Shown here piece after piece: positions 12,131 to 23,421 of a stretch of 64,000 bases of DNA. The position numbers and the translations under genes are program-made. Below the pieces are notes generated by a model. It searched no databases, was not told the DNA's origin, and worked only from the letters and a program-made list of their open reading frames with translations. The stretch comes from Sclerotinia nivalis. Its lineage: Eukaryota > Ascomycota > Leotiomycetes > Helotiales > Sclerotiniaceae. Positions within the stretch are counted from its first letter, which is position 1; each line of letters opens with the position of its first letter. The stretch covers positions 1,240,001-1,304,000 of the forward strand of contig JAPEIS010000013.1 of NCBI GenBank assembly GCA_029531795.1, given 5' to 3'.

Positions 12131-14013
12131 GGCTGATTTGTAGGCGTTGATGTGGGTGGATGATTGCTATTGGGTTATTGAAGCGGATGTTATACACATG
12201 GATGATATAGAGCATCCAGATGGATTCGGGTGGATGGGGTGGTCTTTTGGTTCCAAGGGGATTAGGATGAGAGATGAATCGATGATTTATAAATATATAA
12301 TTTGGGTCTGTGAATGGATTGTGAATCGTGAATGAAGTACTCACATTTCTCTGTGCTCTCCCGTTGTATTGCTGCGAATTACAATGTTAATCACTGGGAA
12401 GTCCCCTATTCCTCAACGTCTGTCTACACCATTTCTATCATGATTCCACAACATCTCTTCATCCAATTCAGGGGATTTCCACATTAATTACTTATCCCCC
12501 TCCGACTTTTGATAGTGCTGGCCCGTACCAGTACTATATCATATGCGGTCAGAAACTACGCTCTATACGTATATGAGAGACGGTAAAATTAAGAATGCAT
12601 CAATTCACTCACGACAAACCTTTTATCGCGTTCCAACTCAGATCTCAATTTTCACTCCCACCCACAACGCAGAAATGCCCCTTCCCCCCTCCTAAAAAAA
12701 CGACCTTGAATCAATATTCAATATGTATACAGGCACAGCTACATACAACTAGCTAGCTAGCTAACTGGCCTGATCTGGATCTGGATCTGGATCTCAATAG
12801 GAGACACCGCATCAACACTCTCCTACTGTTCCCATAAAACATAAGAGTAGAGAGCAATATGCACATTGGAATAGACATTTATGAAGATTTGTTCCCAATC
12901 TTTTTGATGGTCGATTGGTCGATTGGTTGGTTAGTTAGTTGATTCTGGAGGATCGGGGAGTGCCATATATAATATAATATAATAGAGCTTCTCGAGGACA
13001 CCAAGCCCTGATCGTATGCATGCAGGTAGGAAAATTTAAGTCTGGTTTCGCTTTTATGTCTCGAGGATGTAGTAGATGGTTTCTTTATAGGATGAGATGA
13101 GATGATTGGTGATTGGTGATTGGTGATTTCTCTTGTATGTATATATATATACTTTTCCGCTTTCTTTCTATAAATTTTTTTTTTTCGGTTTTAATCTTAT
13201 TATGTGATGGAAGCATCTGATGGAAATGAGGTTGTGTTAATGAATTCTGTAGTAGTGTGGTTGTATGAGATGATTGGAGTGAAGAAGTGGAATAGAGTTG
13301 AGTTGAGTTGAGTGGATGATGGCAGTAGATACGAACTTTTTAACTCGACAGTATTATAAAATCAAGCACAGTTCATACATTATACAGCATCAGCACATTT
13401 TCAACACGGAAAAGCATATCACATTACACATAGACCATGTATTCATTTATAAAATTTTCAATTCAATTCAAGAAAAGTGATCTAACAAACGCAATGACTT
13501 GCAACAAACAACAAAAGACAAGTCCAACAATTCTGAAAATTAAGTCCAAGACCAATAATGAATCCCAACAAAAAAACTTCAAACATTCCCATAAACGCCA
13601 ATCCATCCATCCCAATGTTCCATGTTCTATTCCATGAAACTCAATAATGCTATGCATGCATCCAACCCATTTTGATATCCATACAATTCCGTCAACGCCA
13701 AGTCATAAATGCACCCATCACCCTTCACACAACGACAAATTCTCCCTATTTTCGCCCTTCCTGCAAATATCCAATATTGGAAACTCACCTGCAATGATTA
13801 AGAGGGAACATGCCTTGATGGTCCGGATCAAAGTCCTAGGTAAAAACCAAAGATCCATCAAGGTCAGTCCCTCGAAATCAAAGCAGGCGAGTTTTCAATG
13901 TTGGATAAATGCTAAAAGGCGGAGTTCGAGCTGAATTGGTTGTGGTATGAAAGGATCCGGACTGCGAGGTTCTATTTACAATTGAACAGAAAAGACATGC
14001 GAATATTCAAAAT
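12131..14013. other. Convergent intergenic region
   Basis: This is the 3' side of both the thioredoxin gene (+) and the RCC1 gene (-). No gene is seen. It contains small repeats: CTAG units near 12.75 kb, GGATCT units near 12.78 kb, GATTGGT units near 13.1 kb and a short TA run near 13.14 kb. The plus strand is G/T-rich up to about 13.35 kb and A/C-rich beyond, so each half is G/T-rich on the strand of its neighbouring gene. Confidence 0.6.
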
Positions 14014-15910
14014 TTAATTCTCGGGAATGCCGGCCAAGAAGGTGAATTGACCACCGCCAGCTGCCCAGACAAGCTTCTTTCCTTCGATATTCTTGTTGTT
14101 AAGCTCTTCCGCAATGTAAACATCTTGATCGTTTTCCAAACCAGTCTGTCTGTATGTATTGAATCCCCAAGAATGGTGAGGACTTTTGCCCTCTGGACCA
14201 AGGACGATGCTATGATCACTGCCCATAGCAATGAATGATCCCTTGAATGGGAAGGAGAGTGGTGTTTTGATGATGGATCTTTGATCACGCTCATTTCTGA
14301 TGATGACATCCTCTGGGAGTGCCTCGACGTCATGACCAGAAAGACCATCCAAGGCTTTGCCGAAATACATAACCTCACCCTCGTGGGTGAGCGCCAAGCT
14401 GGATGCATTTCCTGCAGCCATCATCTTGATATTTTTGCCTTTGAGAATATCGACTTTGGTGGCGGTTAAAGTAACTTCTCCAGCCAAAGTACCATCTTTG
14501 CTGAATTGACCACATTGACCCATGTTGTTTGCTCCCCAAGAGTAAACAGTGCCATTCTTATGAATAGCGAAACTATGTTCTGATCCACAGAAAATATCGA
14601 CCATGGCCTTTGGTAGACCAAATTCGCGAGGAACAAGAGCATTCAATCTTGAACGTTCGACGATTCTTCGACCAAGCTGATTATGCTCACCAGCACCCCA
14701 TGCAAAAACAGAGCCCTTGTTGTTAAGAGCGAGGTAATGGTTATTGCCAGCGGCGAGTTTGACAATGTTTTTCAAGCCAGGAATGAGCATTGGAACCAAG
14801 GTCTCTTTAACATCCTTGGTAAAGCCCATTGGACCATCAGCGCCCTGCAGATCATTAGTATTATTTCAAAAGTGTTATGGTAATTGAACTTACTCTAATA
14901 GATCCCCAACCATAGACCAATCCATCGTTGGTGAGAGCATATGTCGCGTTATCGCCTGCTGTGATTTGGGTGAAGACGGTACCTTCTGGTACATTGGTCA
15001 TATCAACTTCACCCGGGGTGGATTCCAATGGGTTTCGAGCATCTGCAGCGTCTGATTCATTATCCGAATCTGCATCGGCATCCTTCTCTGGCGCGACCCA
15101 GTCATCGGTTTTTCTGCCCAATGCTAGTCCATCACTTACACCCCATGTAAGGACTTTGTTATCCTTGGTAAGAGCAGCTCCGTGCATACCTCCAGCAACC
15201 ATTTGGACAACACCAAGAGCAGTGAGGGCAGGGTTCTTAACTGGACGATTGATGGTATCCTTTTTGGTTTGAAGACCAAGGCCAAGTTCGCCAGCTTCGT
15301 TGCAACCGAAAACATATATGTCCAAGAGTTGAGTAGGAGCGACGTTGATGATGGTCTTTGGCTTCTCAACCTTTGGTTTGACAATTTTTGGTTTGACGAC
15401 CTTTGGAGCCTTAGGCTTTGGAGAGGCCTTTGGCTTTTCAGCTACAGGAGCAGGAGCAGGTTTGGCAGCTGCTTTGGCAACAGGCTTTTTAGCTACAGTA
15501 GGTTTGGTAACTTTAGCTTTCTTCGAGGGTTTGGCAGCCGGTTCATCGACAGCTTCGGCGGATTTGCGCTTGTTAGATTTTGGGGCAGCAGGCTTGGCTG
15601 GAGCGGCTTTGGTTGCAGCAACCTTTTTTGCTATGGCAGCTTTGGTGATAGTCGTCTTCTTAACGGTGGTAGATTTAGTGGCAGTGGTAGTCTTCTTGGC
15701 TACATCTGATTGTGCTTTGGTTGTCTTCTTTGCGACAGAAGGAGAGACTTTCTTTTGAGTCGCGACAGTTTTTGCGACACCGGCCTTTTTAGGTGCGAGA
15801 GCTTTCTTCATGACTTTAGAAGTATTTGCCTCGACTTGAGAATTCTTTGGAGAAGAGAGTTTGCGAGTTGAAACTCGAGTGGGAGGGGATGGGATTTTCT
15901 TGGGAGGCAT
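14014..15910 (-). CDS. pim1: RCC1-type guanine nucleotide exchange factor for Ran
   Basis: Two exons (15910-14894 and 14844-14014) joined over a 49-base intron give 615 residues. Residues 1 to about 190 form a Lys/Ala/Pro/Thr-rich basic tail with many KK, AKK and PKPK steps and a bipartite-like nuclear signal around 112-135 (KSNKRKS, PSKKAKV). From about residue 196 to the end the protein has repeated RCC1 blades, seen as YVFGCNEAGELGLG, VLTWGVSDGLALG, VYGWGSIR, VFAWGAGEHNQLG, VYSWGANNMGQCG and a last HHSWGFNTYRQTG. RCC1/Pim1/Srm1 sits on chromatin and loads GTP on Ran, which sets the direction of nuclear transport and spindle assembly. An acidic insert near residues 275-295 (EKDADADSDNESDAAD) lies between blades. 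The symbol follows fission yeast. The basic tail is longer than in the animal protein, but filamentous ascomycete orthologues often carry such tails. Confidence 0.93.
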
Positions 15911-18250
15911 CTTGTTGTATGAAGTTATGTTATCGCTTCAATTATGACGAAAGACGCGACTTTGTGTGTTTATCGAGATGAATCTTCGAGTAATAAGAGG
16001 ATTTTAAAAAGATCCTTTAAAAAGTTTGAAGCAAGAGAAACGTAATACAGTTTGAGTCAAATAGAATTTGAAGTAATTGATTGAATTCAATTGAAATTGA
16101 AATTGAAATTGATGTGAATGTTGTGGATGTTGTGGATGTTGTGAATTGTAGGTGGTTGTTATCGTACGAAGTTGTGTGGGAATATTCTGCTTCTTGTCGC
16201 GTCTTATAATAGGAAAATAAAAATCAACAACTCGGCAAGGATAAGCTCTTGTTGTGATCCAACCATACTATAAGAGGCTTAGGGTCTACGGCAAATACTA
16301 ATGTCTTAACTGTTTCCGAGCTATTACGGGTTCTACCGCCTTACTAATGCAGACTAGCTCAAGAAGCTTCGAAGTTTGATTGAAGAATTGAAGAAGTGAA
16401 GAATTGCCACCAAGCTACGAAGTACAAATCAAGCTATCACCAGGGTTATCAGGGCTAAATCTAGTAATCTTAGCCATTTAATAATCGATAACCACCACCA
16501 AAAAACCTTCTACGGGGTACAAAACCCACGAATGATAACGCGAGTCTTAACCATGAGCCATAGCTTCATCAACTATGTCAATTAGGTATTGTCAACTACA
16601 CCACTTAGTACGAACCATCTCCCGGTCCTTCAACAAAAAACTTATAATATACTAGATATATACTCAACATATACATAGGTTATATATATATCGTCATTAT
16701 CGACAACGAGTCCGACTACACGACCACCAACGGAACCATCGAATTCCAAATATTCAAATACCTACGGAGTACTCAGGTAATTAGGGGTACAATTGGCCCC
16801 AATTTTGTTTCTCGGGTCCACACCACCCAAACTTTTACTTCCAATTATATGGTCCGGAAACTGGTACAACGTGACGCGCTATTGCAATGCAATCCAATCA
16901 TACCTCCTCAAGAGTCGAACACCTTTGCTTTTATTCCTTTGACCATAGTTGTCATCATGGGATCGATGAAGCCATAATACTAATGACTTCTAGGAATGTC
17001 AAGTAAATACCTAGTAGATGGTACCTGCTATACTACTGAGTGGTCGGGTCCTTATTCTTCCCTATGTTCTTGACTATTCTCTCTCATCAAAATGAATAGA
17101 ACTTAGTTTTGCTTCTTATTCATTCGGCACTTCTCATCAGCGAATGGCGAGTCGTACCGTCCAATTAAATATAAGTACTTGTGTTCTCTTTCGACGTCTT
17201 CGTAATTTCCTTCATTTTCCTTTTATTATCTGTAATGATTGGTTCTCATTCATCTTCTTATCTTTTTGTTATGTTACAATGAAGACCGGAAAAGAGGCCA
17301 GAAAGGAGACTGGAAAAGATTGTAGCTCCCTATTACTTCAAGATCCCAAACTTAGAAGTGTCTGAGCTTTGTGGTATGTCTATAGTGCACAATCCTCTGA
17401 CTTTACATGGGACAACTTCTGGTTGTTCTGCGCTAGTTGTTCGCGTTGTGATTCTTGTACTCAATTCTGTCTCTGGTGTACCCCGATTCCTTGCCCCAAA
17501 AATTGATGAGATCGCTTCAAGGACAGATAGAGCGATATAAAAAGTGACCTGGAAGGCATGAACATTTGAGCCTCTTGAAGTTGTACTTGGACTTTTGCGT
17601 TATCCAAGAAAGTATAGGGGCAGTGACGATATCTTTTCAGTTTATTCTTGCACCGCGTCAGAATAACGTACATCATCAGCGATGGCAAAGTCACGGCAGA
17701 GATTGTGAATAGCGGCATTTATCGACATGAAGGTATATGAACGAACGAGGAGTCTACAGCAAATGCCGCAAACATTCTTTGCTGGAAGGCGTAACACAAA
17801 GCGGGATTTGAACGATTGGTTACAATAAATCTTTCCATCTCCATGCCTCATTTCGCTCCTTCTTGGTCCTCAATTCGACTGATATTCTTAAAACTTTCTT
17901 GAGTTAAATGCAAATGAGTATAAGAATATCAGGACTTTGCATTTCATGGAATATCCGTTCATATATACATAAATGTGGCATCAAACATAGGTTTAGGCAA
18001 ACTTGCTGCGGCAATGAAAGCCTGACAGCTTGTCAATCGGGCTTGAAAAAAAACGCCACAATGTATGCATCTCAGATTCTAGGCCAATCATGATCAGTTC
18101 AAAATCAACTCTCGTGACTCCTTGCAGGATTCAGCCTCCACTATCCGTTTTATATGATTGCCTTCGCCTTCCCCGTTTGAAACCAAAAAAAAACTTAATC
18201 ATTTTTATATCAATACCTGAACGAAAGACGCTGGAAGTTCATGTTGTAAA
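15911..18250. other. Intergenic, promoter of RCC1 plus unassigned DNA
   Basis: The first few hundred bases are the upstream side of the RCC1 gene and hold short direct repeats (GAAATT units near 16.09 kb, GTTGTGGAT units near 16.12 kb). The remainder is AT-rich. One possible exon on the minus strand near 17.36-17.58 kb is listed separately. Nothing else is supported. Confidence 0.5.
17361..17583 (-). CDS. Possible exon of an unrecognised membrane protein
   Basis: On the minus strand a frame ending with TAA reads as a coding-like segment: a hydrophobic stretch (HAFQVTFYIALSVLEAISS) followed by a polar Ser/Thr-rich tail (about 70 residues in all) ending in SKFGILK. I found no clear start or upstream exon that joins it in phase, and the flanking frames are broken by stops. 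It may be the last exon of a small membrane protein, a relic, or chance. Confidence 0.2.
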
Positions 18251-20008
18251 ATGACCTCCGAGTATCAACCAGACGCACAATCCAGTGACGTATCGCGGTT
18301 ATGTTCAGAGGGACCATATCTAGATTTTATCAAGAAATTAAAATCACGAAATCCCTCCATCTGTAAACCTGACCCTAAAAACCGTAGGATTGGTTCCCGA
18401 GTTGGAACATCAAGATCGGTTCTTCTGAACATTCGCCCTGATCACACAGTAACGTCTCAGCATCTTAGCAACGTTTCCGAGCTAAAACCCCATTTTGCAC
18501 AACGAGAAAAAGACGATGGGGAAGGAAAACCAAACACAAGTCGGAGAATATATATTCTGGAAGGATTAGATCCGCGATTTGTAGAGGCATATGGATCATA
18601 CTTCTTTATGGATCCGATGTTTTTCATCAGGCAAGAAAGGAATACTGTATGGGATATGGGTGATGTACAGGAAGGATTTAGTGATACCCCGCCTTTACCT
18701 TCGCTGGAGAGTCCGGAGAAATGTTTTCGTCTTAAATATCGTGAAATGAGAAAATTTGGCTCCGATTTTGATCATTGGCGCACGATTTGTGCAGTAAGTG
18801 GTTCGCATATTGCAGGAATTGGCTTTATCGGAAAACTAGATTGTTTGGCTGCGGTAGAGAGGAAGTGTTCCTTTTGGTTTAGAGATACTGCTGATAATAA
18901 AGGAGGATGGGATGGTAAGTATTGAGTCTATTATGTTAAGCTTTCTGTACCAATACCTATAAATTGCTGACATCAAAGCTGCAGCTGTTATTCTTTGTGA
19001 ACCACCGGTTCATAAAGTATATCGCGGACATAGCCTTTTTCCGCAAGAGATGAAGAGTGAAATATTTCAAGGTGGCTATCTGGATTTCATCGACTTTGAT
19101 GTCTTGACCAGAGACGGATTGAATGGGGCATTTGATGGTCCTCCAAGAACCTGCATGTTTGATGATCTTTGCTTCTACTTTGAGCATCATAGTCCACTTC
19201 TATTCGAAATGGAAGGAGCGACACCTGCATTAATCGCGTCGGCTTTTCTCAAAAAAATAATAGCTTCTCATTACATGAAATTGATCGATTATTTCGAAAT
19301 AATCGTCCAGAGACTAAGGAGAGTAAGTATACTTCTTCGTGATGCAGGTATACAGACCCCGCAATACTAACACCACCGAACAACTAGGCAGAATGGCGAC
19401 TCTCGCGTCAAACCGACTGGCAAGACTACAAATCCTGGCCCGAAAAACGCGAACAATGGTCCAGTCTCCAATATACCCATCGTCTCCTCTCAGAATACTG
19501 TTCCGACATTCAATCCATCATTCAAACCCTTCGTATTCCCTCCTCCCAACTCTCCTCCCCATCCTCATCCCCATCACCATCTCAACCTACACACTACCTT
19601 TCCTCCATCCTCGACTTCCCCCTCATCCACTCCTCCCTCTCAAACCTCTACACCCGCGTCTCCACAATCATAACCTCAACCCAAGGACTCTCCTCCATAG
19701 TCGCCAACCGCGAAGCTCTCCACGAAGCGCGACTTTCCGTGCGCGAAGCAAAAAATTCAAAAACGCTCACGTTTGTCGGGTTGGTTTTTATACCGTTGGC
19801 TTATACGTGTGCGCTTTTTAGTATGAGTGATGAGTATAGACCGGGTGGGAGGGGGTTTTGGGTTTATTGGGTTACGGCGCTGCCGTTGATGGTGTTGGTT
19901 TTTGGGGTGACGTGGGGGATGCAGAGGGGGTGGGATGAGGTTGGGAGGTGGGGATGGGGGAGTTTGAGAGGAAATGAGGGTGTGGGAAGTGGGAAGAAGG
20001 GGAATTGA
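18251..20008 (+). CDS. CorA-like divalent metal transporter family protein
   Basis: Three exons (18251-18914, 18979-19322, 19388-20008) join in phase to give 542 residues. The first ~450 residues are soluble, with short motifs such as YILEGLDPRFVEAYGSYFFMDPMFFIRQ seen in fungal CorA-like proteins. Near the C terminus two membrane spans follow each other (about 460-480, TFVGLVFIPLAYTCALFSM, and about 494-515, FWVYWVTALPLMVLVFGV) after a helix (SIVANREALHEARLSVREAKNSK). This helix plus two-span layout is that of CorA magnesium channels. The loop between the spans reads SMSDEYRPGG rather than containing the canonical GMN, as in many expanded fungal members whose substrate is unknown, so magnesium transport is inference only. 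A second possible acceptor six bases downstream of 18978 would remove two residues. It converges on the ZIP gene. Confidence 0.75.
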
Positions 20009-20324
20009 TGGCATGAAGGATGACTTGGTTAGGTTTTGGATTTAGATTGATTTGTGGGACTTTTTGGGTATTGATCTTGTTCTCATGTTCATCTAGGAAT
20101 TTCCTACCAATACTAACATCTTATTTTTATTAGTACTCATCCGGTGAATTTTAAAGACATAACAATGACAGTAAGAATGGATGCCTGCTCATGTCCTCTT
20201 TCCAATCTAACCCTAGCACACTCTTCAAAGTAACCTATAAGATCAAAATCTTCGAAGAAATCTCTAAAACATCCTTCCCAGATTATCGAATACAATTTCA
20301 GTCAAATCATTAAAGCATCGGTTT

Positions 20325-22122
20325 TCATGCCCATTTTCCAAGGAGGCCCATCAACGCCATTCCAGCCATTAGACTGATCAAGGCGATTAAAGTCTTGATC
20401 AACCCAGCATCCCTCAACTCGCCATACATCCAGTCATGAGCCCACATGTTGACGAAGCCGATCCAGGTGAGAATACCAGCGGAAAGGGCATCCAAGGTTC
20501 CAAGAGCAATGATAGTGGATGGATCATTACCGTTGAACTGGTTGATAACACCAATCCCAATAGCCATTCCAGTTGGAGTAACGAGCGTAAAGGCCATTGG
20601 GAGAATGATGTATTTGGTGGTGTGGAGGCCATCAATTACTGCGATTCGGGCGCCAAGGGCAAGACCTTCGAACATCTGGTGGAAGACGATGACGATAAAG
20701 AGGGTGATGAAGACTGAGTCGCCTGCTACCACCAATGTGATACCAATAAGAAGGGAGTGGAAAATGATACCAGCCTCAAGGATGAAGATACTGAGACCAT
20801 CATTTGCGTGTGTGGTTCCAAGGTTGTCGTTGTCGTGGTGGTGGCTTAGGTGCGCGAGCGTAGGTGTAGGCTGGTCTTTTACTGCTGCTTCTTCATGCGG
20901 GTTGTCCTGGGAGCTGATGCTGGCAGCTTGCCTTTCTATGGTGGATTGTCGGCGCCAATGGGCGAGTCGATGGCCGGTGAAGTCGATCAAGAAAGCGATG
21001 AATGCGCCTGCCATCATGATTGCGGTCGTGGTTGCTTCATATTTCAATTCACCAAGACAACTATGCGAAAATCAGTGCTGGCATAGTTCAACTGAAAGTA
21101 GTGGCTGCTTACCTGTTGCCAAACATCAATGCAGCATGAGTCGCAAGCTAGATTCGGTCAGCAACTTGCTTATCTTGGGCGAGGATTGAAAGACGAACAT
21201 GGACCAAGGCGGTGGCAATGATGACACCAGTACCAAACTGCTTAACAACGGTGAAAACGATACCAGTCCCATTGGCTTTCAGAACTCGTGCCATCACAAT
21301 TGGAGCATACACCCCTGATTTCTGTCAGATGGAACTACTTTTCCTGGTTAAAGGGCTTACCAATTGCGCTTGTAAAGAGGATGACAAACAACAATCCAAT
21401 GCGGAGTTTGACATTGTAATCACGATCTTTTCGCTCGCAGGTCGCCGTGGCCGAACCGCCAACGCAATGTCTGCCATAGATCAGCACTCGAGCAACGTGA
21501 TCAAGACGGTAAGGTGACCCACTCGACACCAGCGTGGAAGTGGCAGTTCTCTCCACCCTCAGACTCCGCAATACTCTCCTCTTCAGTAGAACCCAAGACC
21601 TCAACTTCAGCACCGTCAGGTCTCAAGCAGAACATGGTAGAGCCGTGAGAATGGCAGCCATTGTAAGCGGTAGGTAGAGCTTCGTAACCAGTGGCAGTTG
21701 CTAATACCTGAACCTCTTCCCCATTGCCTTTGACACAATACCTGGAAGTTGATTAGCTCTCTCATTTTAGAGCCCAAGATGTACACATACTGAGTAGTAT
21801 CATGTTGGTGGCAGTCAGTAATGGCAGTAGTTTGCGCACTTCCAGTCGTCTCTGCAGTCACTGAAGCTGGAGAAGTTGGAGTTGGGGTCGGAGTTGAAGT
21901 AACAGAGCTGTTGCTAATTGTGGTTTCCGCCCCACCCGGAAAGAAACATACTCTAGATGCGATTAAAATACAGTGTTCTCTATCACTGGCAACACGAAAG
22001 ACTCACTCTTGTCCCTCCTTGATGTGGCAGCCTGTGAGCGTGATCTGAGCACTTGTGATGGCGCCGAGCAATGAAAACAGCAACACACTTCTGAGGGTGA
22101 TAGAAAATTGAGAACCGAACAT
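20325..22122 (-). CDS. zrfC: ZIP-family plasma-membrane zinc importer with four extracellular Cys/His modules (ZrfC/Zrt1-like)
   Basis: Seven exons (22122-22007, 21952-21791, 21741-21523, 21470-21361, 21314-21199, 21147-21113, 21060-20325) join in phase to give 497 residues. A signal peptide (1-25, ending TSA) is followed by an extracellular region with four modules: C32-H33...C41, C86-H-x-H89...C95, C122-H-x-H125...C131 and C159-H-x-H162...C168. Membrane spans follow from about residue 180, with a His-rich cytosolic loop (HLSHHHDND) and the ZIP signatures HSLLIG and HQMFEGLALG, whose His and Glu line the metal path. ZIP proteins bring zinc into the cytosol. A long N terminus with four zinc-binding motifs is known for Aspergillus fumigatus ZrfC, the importer used in neutral or alkaline zinc-poor media. 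The divergent neighbour is the matching zincophore gene. A longer frame begins 36 codons upstream, but the ATG at 22122 gives a clean signal peptide. Confidence 0.92.
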
Positions 22123-23421
22123 CTCGTCAACGGCACCACACAAAAGGTGTGTAAAGGTAAGAGGTTTAAGGGGGAGAGAAAAGGCTTTCAGAGAGAGGAC
22201 TCTGGGAAAATGATGGGGTAAAGACAGCAACCAAAACCAAACGTGAGATCAACATGCGACCGACGTCTGCTATTTATCTCATAAATCAAATCCTCTGGTT
22301 CAATATGATGGAAGCTGGAAACTTAGAAAATCTGCTATCGGGGTTAAGTAAAACGGATTCAAGAGGTGCTGCCCATTGATTGATGTTGAGAGTAAAGGCG
22401 AGAAAATTTGATACGCATTATTATCACAATTAATAGAGCAAATGGGAAGAAAGGCCGACTTGGCTCGCAGCCTCCCACATATACAGAATTCGAATGGTGT
22501 CGACAAGATGAGCTTAGATGGCAGAGAGGGCTTGGCATACCTGGGCATGAGAACCTTGATGGGTCGAATGAGGGATGGCCTTCAATGTCAAAGACGACAT
22601 GATCGACATCTTTCTCTTCTCTTCCTTCTGAGAACCGCAACGGAATTAAAGTGTTTGTTTTGCTTCTTATTGTTGAACACTCAAAGTATCCCGACTGTGG
22701 CCGACGTGACCATCGAAATGGCCTACCGTACTCTTCCAGCATATAGAGCAGAGGGCGACAGCAGGGCTGAGACTTTCACACTGGACACAACATAATAATC
22801 TAGCTCATTTTGCTTTAATATTCATAATAATCCAGCTCTGAGGGGGCCAAGGCCTTTTTGGGAGGGTCATGAGGTTGATCGAGGAGGAAAAATTTATAAA
22901 GATTACTAATCATAGATGACCTTCCCCGCCTCTCTTCACCAAAATCTAATAAATTTGATTGGTCGACTTCAATGACCAAGAAAATAAAAGCAGATAATAA
23001 GGCCATATTGTTATTATACTTTATTGTAATATGGATTCTAGCTCTGCTTTATGACGGACGAGACGTCTGCACTCAGAAAAGTTTTTCACCTTGGCTTGAC
23101 AGACATCAAGGTGTCATTTGCATATTGACCTTCCGCTGGAACCGCTTCGTGGTCCCTACCTGTCTTGTTGTACATCTGTTGGCCTTGAAATCTCTTCCTC
23201 TTCGAAGTAGTCAAATCAAGTCCTTGGCGTCCATGAGCTTAGAGGTTAGATAAAAAATGGTGGCTTTCCAAGACTGAAGCATGAGTGAGAAACCGGACAG
23301 ATAACCACTTTAAGAGACGGTATGAATCTCGCTTTAAACAAACATCTCACCCAACATCTTATTACTCTAGATCTTCCTCCTTTCCTTTCTGGATATTGTC
23401 ATCGTCAAGACAAACTTTAAG
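22123..23421. promoter_or_regulatory. Shared promoter of the divergent zinc-uptake pair
   Basis: The 1.3 kb between the two start codons holds no gene. It has three copies of CAAGGT in either orientation (22553-22558, 23088-23093, 23107-23112), the hexamer bound by the zinc-starvation activator ZafA in Aspergillus fumigatus. It also has GCCAAG/CTTGGC, a match to the PacC consensus GCCARG, at 22459-22464, 22531-22536, 22846-22851, 23090-23095 and 23223-23228. These motifs fit induction by zinc shortage and by neutral to alkaline pH, the known regime of zrfC and aspf2. Binding is inferred from sequence only. Confidence 0.6.
23087..23113. promoter_or_regulatory. Inverted ZafA-like sites with an overlapping PacC-like site
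   Basis: CACCTTG and CAAGGTG form an inverted pair with a 13-base spacer. The left arm overlaps CTTGGC (23090-23095), the reverse complement of the PacC consensus. The element lies about 310 bases upstream of the zincophore start codon. Confidence 0.6.

Noticed and set aside
15182..15758. Two overlapping plus-strand frames (175 and 137 codons) inside the RCC1 gene
   Set aside because: They are antisense shadows of the Lys/Ala-rich tail of RCC1.
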